Assembly: GCA_024233135.1 (NCBI GenBank)
Contig: JACKPZ010000003.1
Coordinates: 124,001 to 188,000, forward strand
DNA from: Akkermansiaceae bacterium
GTDB taxonomy: Bacteria; Verrucomicrobiota; Verrucomicrobiia; Verrucomicrobiales; Akkermansiaceae
Direction of reading: 5' to 3'
Length of the DNA stretch: 64,000 nucleotides
A program made the translations under genes and the position numbers. Below the pieces are notes generated by a model, which was given only the letters and a program-made list of their open reading frames with translations, was not told the DNA's origin and searched no databases. Shown here one piece after another: positions 61,217-64,000 of the stretch; position 1 is the stretch's first letter, and every line of letters starts with the position of its first letter.

Positions 61217-64000
61217 ATGAAATCCATCCACTGGATCTCCACCCGCTGTATTGCGGCCCTGTCGCTTGCCATCGGTTTTCCGTCGGCCCAAGCTGTCGAA
61301 CCACCCGTCCGGATCCTGCCGCTCGGCGATTCGCTCACTTCGGGTGAGAGCAACTTCACGGTGCAGGGTGCCTACCGCAACCGGCTCCACACGTTGCTCA
61401 ACTCGGCGGGATACAATGTCGATTTCCTCGGCACCTTTTCGGATTCGAGCAACCCGGGACTTCCTGACACGGACCACCAAGGCCAGGGCGGCGCGCGCAT
61501 CGACCAGATCCAGGCGAACCTGAACGGTTGGCTGGAGTCGATCGACGATCCGGATGTGGTGCTGTTGCTCGTGGGGACGAACGATTTCTGGCAGAGCTAC
61601 AATCTGGGAGGCGTGCAGGCGCGCTACACGAACCTGATCGCAAGCATCGCCCAGCAGCGGCCCTTCGCGAAGATCGTGGTGGCGAGCCTGCCGCCGCGCA
61701 TCGACAGCGGGACGATCGAGGCCCAGCAAAACTCTTTCAACGCCGCGATTCCGGGGATCGTCGCCCAGCAGGCCGCGCTCGGCCGCCAGGTCACGTTCGT
61801 CGATCTCCATTCGGCGCTCGGTTCCGGCGATTTCAGTCCGGACGGCGTCCACCCGACGAGCGCCGGGTTTTCGAAACTCGGAGACCGGTGGTTTCCCGGA
61901 GTGACCAGCGTGATCTCACCGCAGGGCACCTCGAACCCGCCGGTGATCGTGAGCGCTTCGCCGTGGAACGACCTGCAACACGTGGATGTCGTGTTCAGCA
62001 AGCCGGTCTCGGATGCCTCCGCCAGCCTCGCGAACTTTTCGGTCCCCGGCCTGACGCTTTCCGGTGTTTCGCTCGATGCGGCCACCAAACGTGTGATCAC
62101 CCTCACCACATCGGTCCAGGCACCGGGCGTGGTTTACACACTCGGGGTGAACAACGTGCGCGACCGCACGGCGCAACAGAACAAGATCGCCCCGCAGTCG
62201 CTCGTCCAGTTCACCTCCAGCCCGCTCGTCAACGGCAGCTTCGAGGACGGCTACACCGGATGGACGCAAACGGGCAACCAGGCGCTCAAGAACGGACCGC
62301 CCTACGCTCCGACGGACGGCACGACGCTGGTCGCCTTCGGCACGGACAACAACCCGCCCAACGCGGTTCTCTCCCAGTCCTTCGCCACCACGCCGGGCCA
62401 GACCTATCAACTGGACTTCGACTTCGGCGTGCTCGCGTTCAACACCAACGAGCACAAACTGCGGGTGGAAGTCACCGGAAGCAGCCCGCTGGTCTCCGAG
62501 GTGGTCACCCTCAAGGGCATCGGCGGCGGTGCCACGCGCTGGATCGCGCCGAGTTATACTTTCACCGCGAACAGCGCGACCACCGAGCTGAAATTCACGG
62601 ACATTTCGCTCACCACCCTTTCCAGCGACCCGGTGCTCGACCGGATTCGGATCAGCGCGGTGGCCGGCAAATCGCTGCTCGTGACCTCGACCCCCGTCGG
62701 TGGCTCCGCGGTGAACGTCAGCCCCGCCGACTTGTATGGAAACACCGGCGGAACGACCGGCCTGATCCGTTCGTACCCGACCGGCACCTCGGTGACCGTG
62801 ACCGCGCCGGCTTCCCTCGGCTCCGACAATTTCCTCCGCTGGCAGAAAAACGGCGCGGACCTGCCGCCGACCGCTCCGACGATCACGGTGAGCATGGACA
62901 GCAACGTGAGCCTCAACGCGGTCTATGGATCCAACGCCATCCCGCTGGCTTCCAACGACGCATACGCGACGCAGGCGAACGGCCAGCTCGTCGTGCCCGC
63001 CATCGGCGTTCTCACCAACGACAGCGATCCGGACGGCACCCCGCTGACCGCCGTGCTCGACACCCCGCCGTCGAACGGCTCGCTCACGCTCAATCCGAAC
63101 GGCAGCTTCGTCTATACGCCCACACCGGGATTCCTCGGCAACGACTCGTTCACCTACCGCGCGAACGATGGCGTCTCGAGTTCGAACGTCGCGACCGTGG
63201 CGATCACCGTCAACACGGCGTCCGGCGAACTGCTGGCGAACGGCAGCTTTGAGTCCGACTTCTCGCTCTGGACGAAGAGCGGAAACGTGGAGATCAAGAA
63301 CGCCGCGCCGTATGTCCCCACCAACGGCGTCAAGCTGGCGGCCTTCAACGGCGGCCAGACGGCATCGACCGGATTGCTCAGCCAGACCGTCACGACGGTC
63401 CCGGGGCAAACTTATGACGTGACCTTCGACGTCGGCTCCTTCGGCTACACCACCAACGCGATGAGCGTGCGCTTCAAGGTGGACGCCGCGTCGAACCTGC
63501 TCAACCAGGTGGTTTCCGTGAACGGCATCGGAGGCGGGCAGACCCGCTGGGTTTCCAAGTCCTACTCGTTCACCGCCACCGGCACGAGCGCGGTCATCAG
63601 CTTCCAGGACACCACCGCCAATGGCAACTCTGCGGACCTCGTGCTCGACAACGTCCGCGTCTCGGGACTGACGGTGACGCATTCGCTGGCCATCCAGTCG
63701 TCGCCCGCCACCGGCGTGCTCGTGGCCATGAGCCCGCCGGATGTGGCCTCGCTTGCGAGCGCCAGCACGAACTTCACCCGCACCTTCGCCGAGGGTGCGA
63801 TCGTCAACCTCAGCGCACCGGTGTCTTCGGGAGCCACCGCCTTCGTCAAATGGCAGAAGAACGGAGCCGACTACGAAACGACTCCGAACATCTCGGTGAC
63901 GGTCGATGCCGCAATGACGCTCACCGCCGTTTATGGAGTGAACAATCCGCCGTCCGCCGACCCCGACAGCTACGCGACGATGGTGGACACGGCGCTCACC
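61217..64000 (+). CDS. Secreted SGNH/GDSL hydrolase with repeated beta modules (cut by window end)
   Basis: At least 928 residues, continuing beyond the window. A signal peptide (about 1-26, IGFPSAQA) precedes an SGNH hydrolase domain with GDSLTSGE (Ser39), VGTND and DGVHPTSAG, giving the Ser-Asn-Asp-His set. An Ig-like segment follows (about 240-335). A module then repeats with a period of 336 residues starting at 337 and 673. It consists of a DUF642-like galactose-binding domain (NGSFEDGYTGW / NGSFESDFSLW), a beta-domain ending FLRWQKNGADLP / FVKWQKNGADYE, and a cadherin-like Big domain (SNDAYATQANG / DPDSYATMVDT). The enzyme is probably a carbohydrate esterase acting on polysaccharide. ATG at 61217. 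Confidence 0.88.
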   Translation, partial: MKSIHWISTRCIAALSLAIGFPSAQAVEPPVRILPLGDSLTSGESNFTVQGAYRNRLHTLLNSAGYNVDFLGTFSDSSNPGLPDTDHQGQGGARIDQIQANLNGWLESIDDPDVVLLLVGTNDFWQSYNLGGVQARYTNLIASIAQQRPFAKIVVASLPPRIDSGTIEAQQNSFNAAIPGIVAQQAALGRQVTFVDLHSALGSGDFSPDGVHPTSAGFSKLGDRWFPGVTSVISPQGTSNPPVIVSASPWNDLQHVDVVFSKPVSDASASLANFSVPGLTLSGVSLDAATKRVITLTTSVQAPGVVYTLGVNNVRDRTAQQNKIAPQSLVQFTSSPLVNGSFEDGYTGWTQTGNQALKNGPPYAPTDGTTLVAFGTDNNPPNAVLSQSFATTPGQTYQLDFDFGVLAFNTNEHKLRVEVTGSSPLVSEVVTLKGIGGGATRWIAPSYTFTANSATTELKFTDISLTTLSSDPVLDRIRISAVAGKSLLVTSTPVGGSAVNVSPADLYGNTGGTTGLIRSYPTGTSVTVTAPASLGSDNFLRWQKNGADLPPTAPTITVSMDSNVSLNAVYGSNAIPLASNDAYATQANGQLVVPAIGVLTNDSDPDGTPLTAVLDTPPSNGSLTLNPNGSFVYTPTPGFLGNDSFTYRANDGVSSSNVATVAITVNTASGELLANGSFESDFSLWTKSGNVEIKNAAPYVPTNGVKLAAFNGGQTASTGLLSQTVTTVPGQTYDVTFDVGSFGYTTNAMSVRFKVDAASNLLNQVVSVNGIGGGQTRWVSKSYSFTATGTSAVISFQDTTANGNSADLVLDNVRVSGLTVTHSLAIQSSPATGVLVAMSPPDVASLASASTNFTRTFAEGAIVNLSAPVSSGATAFVKWQKNGADYETTPNISVTVDAAMTLTAVYGVNNPPSADPDSYATMVDTALT

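Overview
GC-rich (about 65% by eye) bacterial chromosome, best read as Verrucomicrobiota, probably a Luteolibacter/Haloferula-like member of Verrucomicrobiales. This is inferred from two PEP-CTERM exported proteins, a MoxR/DUF58/BatA/DUF4175 locus, secreted multidomain lyases and hydrolases with calcium-binding repeats, and the mixture of core genes. No rRNA, CRISPR array, insertion sequence, integrase or phage block was found. The window is mostly ordinary chromosomal backbone carrying several unusual architectures.

Layout. 1-8.6 kb (minus): a compact, translationally coupled MoxR - DUF58 - BatA-like - VWA membrane protein - DUF4175-like locus, the last cut by the window edge; the BatA-like protein carries an inserted PA14 domain. 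8.7-9.05 kb: a remnant resembling an rRNA methyltransferase N-terminus, and tRNA-Tyr(GTA). 9.2-14.4 kb (minus): CPBP/CAAX-type membrane protease, PLP aminotransferase, aspS, hisS. 14.5-17.8 kb (plus): radC and an AsmA-like envelope protein, overlapping by 4 nt. 17.9-19.1 kb: a DUF883 / holin-like / small-protein trio resembling E. coli yqjD-yqjE-yqjK. 19.2-21.4 kb: two tandem, divergent PilT ATPases.

21.7-25.8 kb: a PEP-CTERM protein, a terminator and a secreted PL4 rhamnogalacturonan lyase; the PEP-CTERM protein is a free-standing copy of a domain in the lyase. 25.9-32.1 kb: SRPBCC-GyrI protein, two overlapping radical SAM/SPASM genes (AhbC/NirJ type plus a TIGR04053-like partner), DUF465 protein, MeaB GTPase, GNAT and a zinc-ribbon membrane protein. 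32.2-38.8 kb: GluQ-RS, OPT transporter, PHP phosphatase, phosphotransacetylase, WalJ-like metallo-hydrolase and gamma carbonic anhydrase. 39.0-40.7 kb: a second PEP-CTERM protein and a metallo-hydrolase with an added N-terminal domain.

40.8-49.8 kb (minus): an envelope cluster: TatC with a large periplasmic insertion and an acidic tail, an unknown bitopic protein, an exported coiled-coil ClpP-like protease preceded by a 12-bp perfect inverted repeat, a secreted trypsin-like protease, a CreD-like membrane protein, a large unknown exported protein and a pseudopilin-like protein. 49.9-56.5 kb: phosphohexomutase, pyrF, M50 protease, SulP transporter, small membrane protein and isochorismate synthase-like enzyme. 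56.6-59.3 kb: a two-component system whose sensor carries two discoidin-like domains. 59.4-64 kb: rplI, a frameshifted alpha/beta hydrolase, and a secreted SGNH hydrolase with a 336-residue repeated module, cut by the window end.

Functional themes are envelope and export (MoxR/BatA, Tat, exosortase substrates, AsmA-like, CreD-like) and plant or algal polysaccharide use (PL4, SGNH hydrolase). No single new system is proven. The strongest leads are the Tat/exported-ClpP cluster, the domain shared between sortable protein and lyase, the PA14-containing BatA protein and the discoidin sensor kinase.
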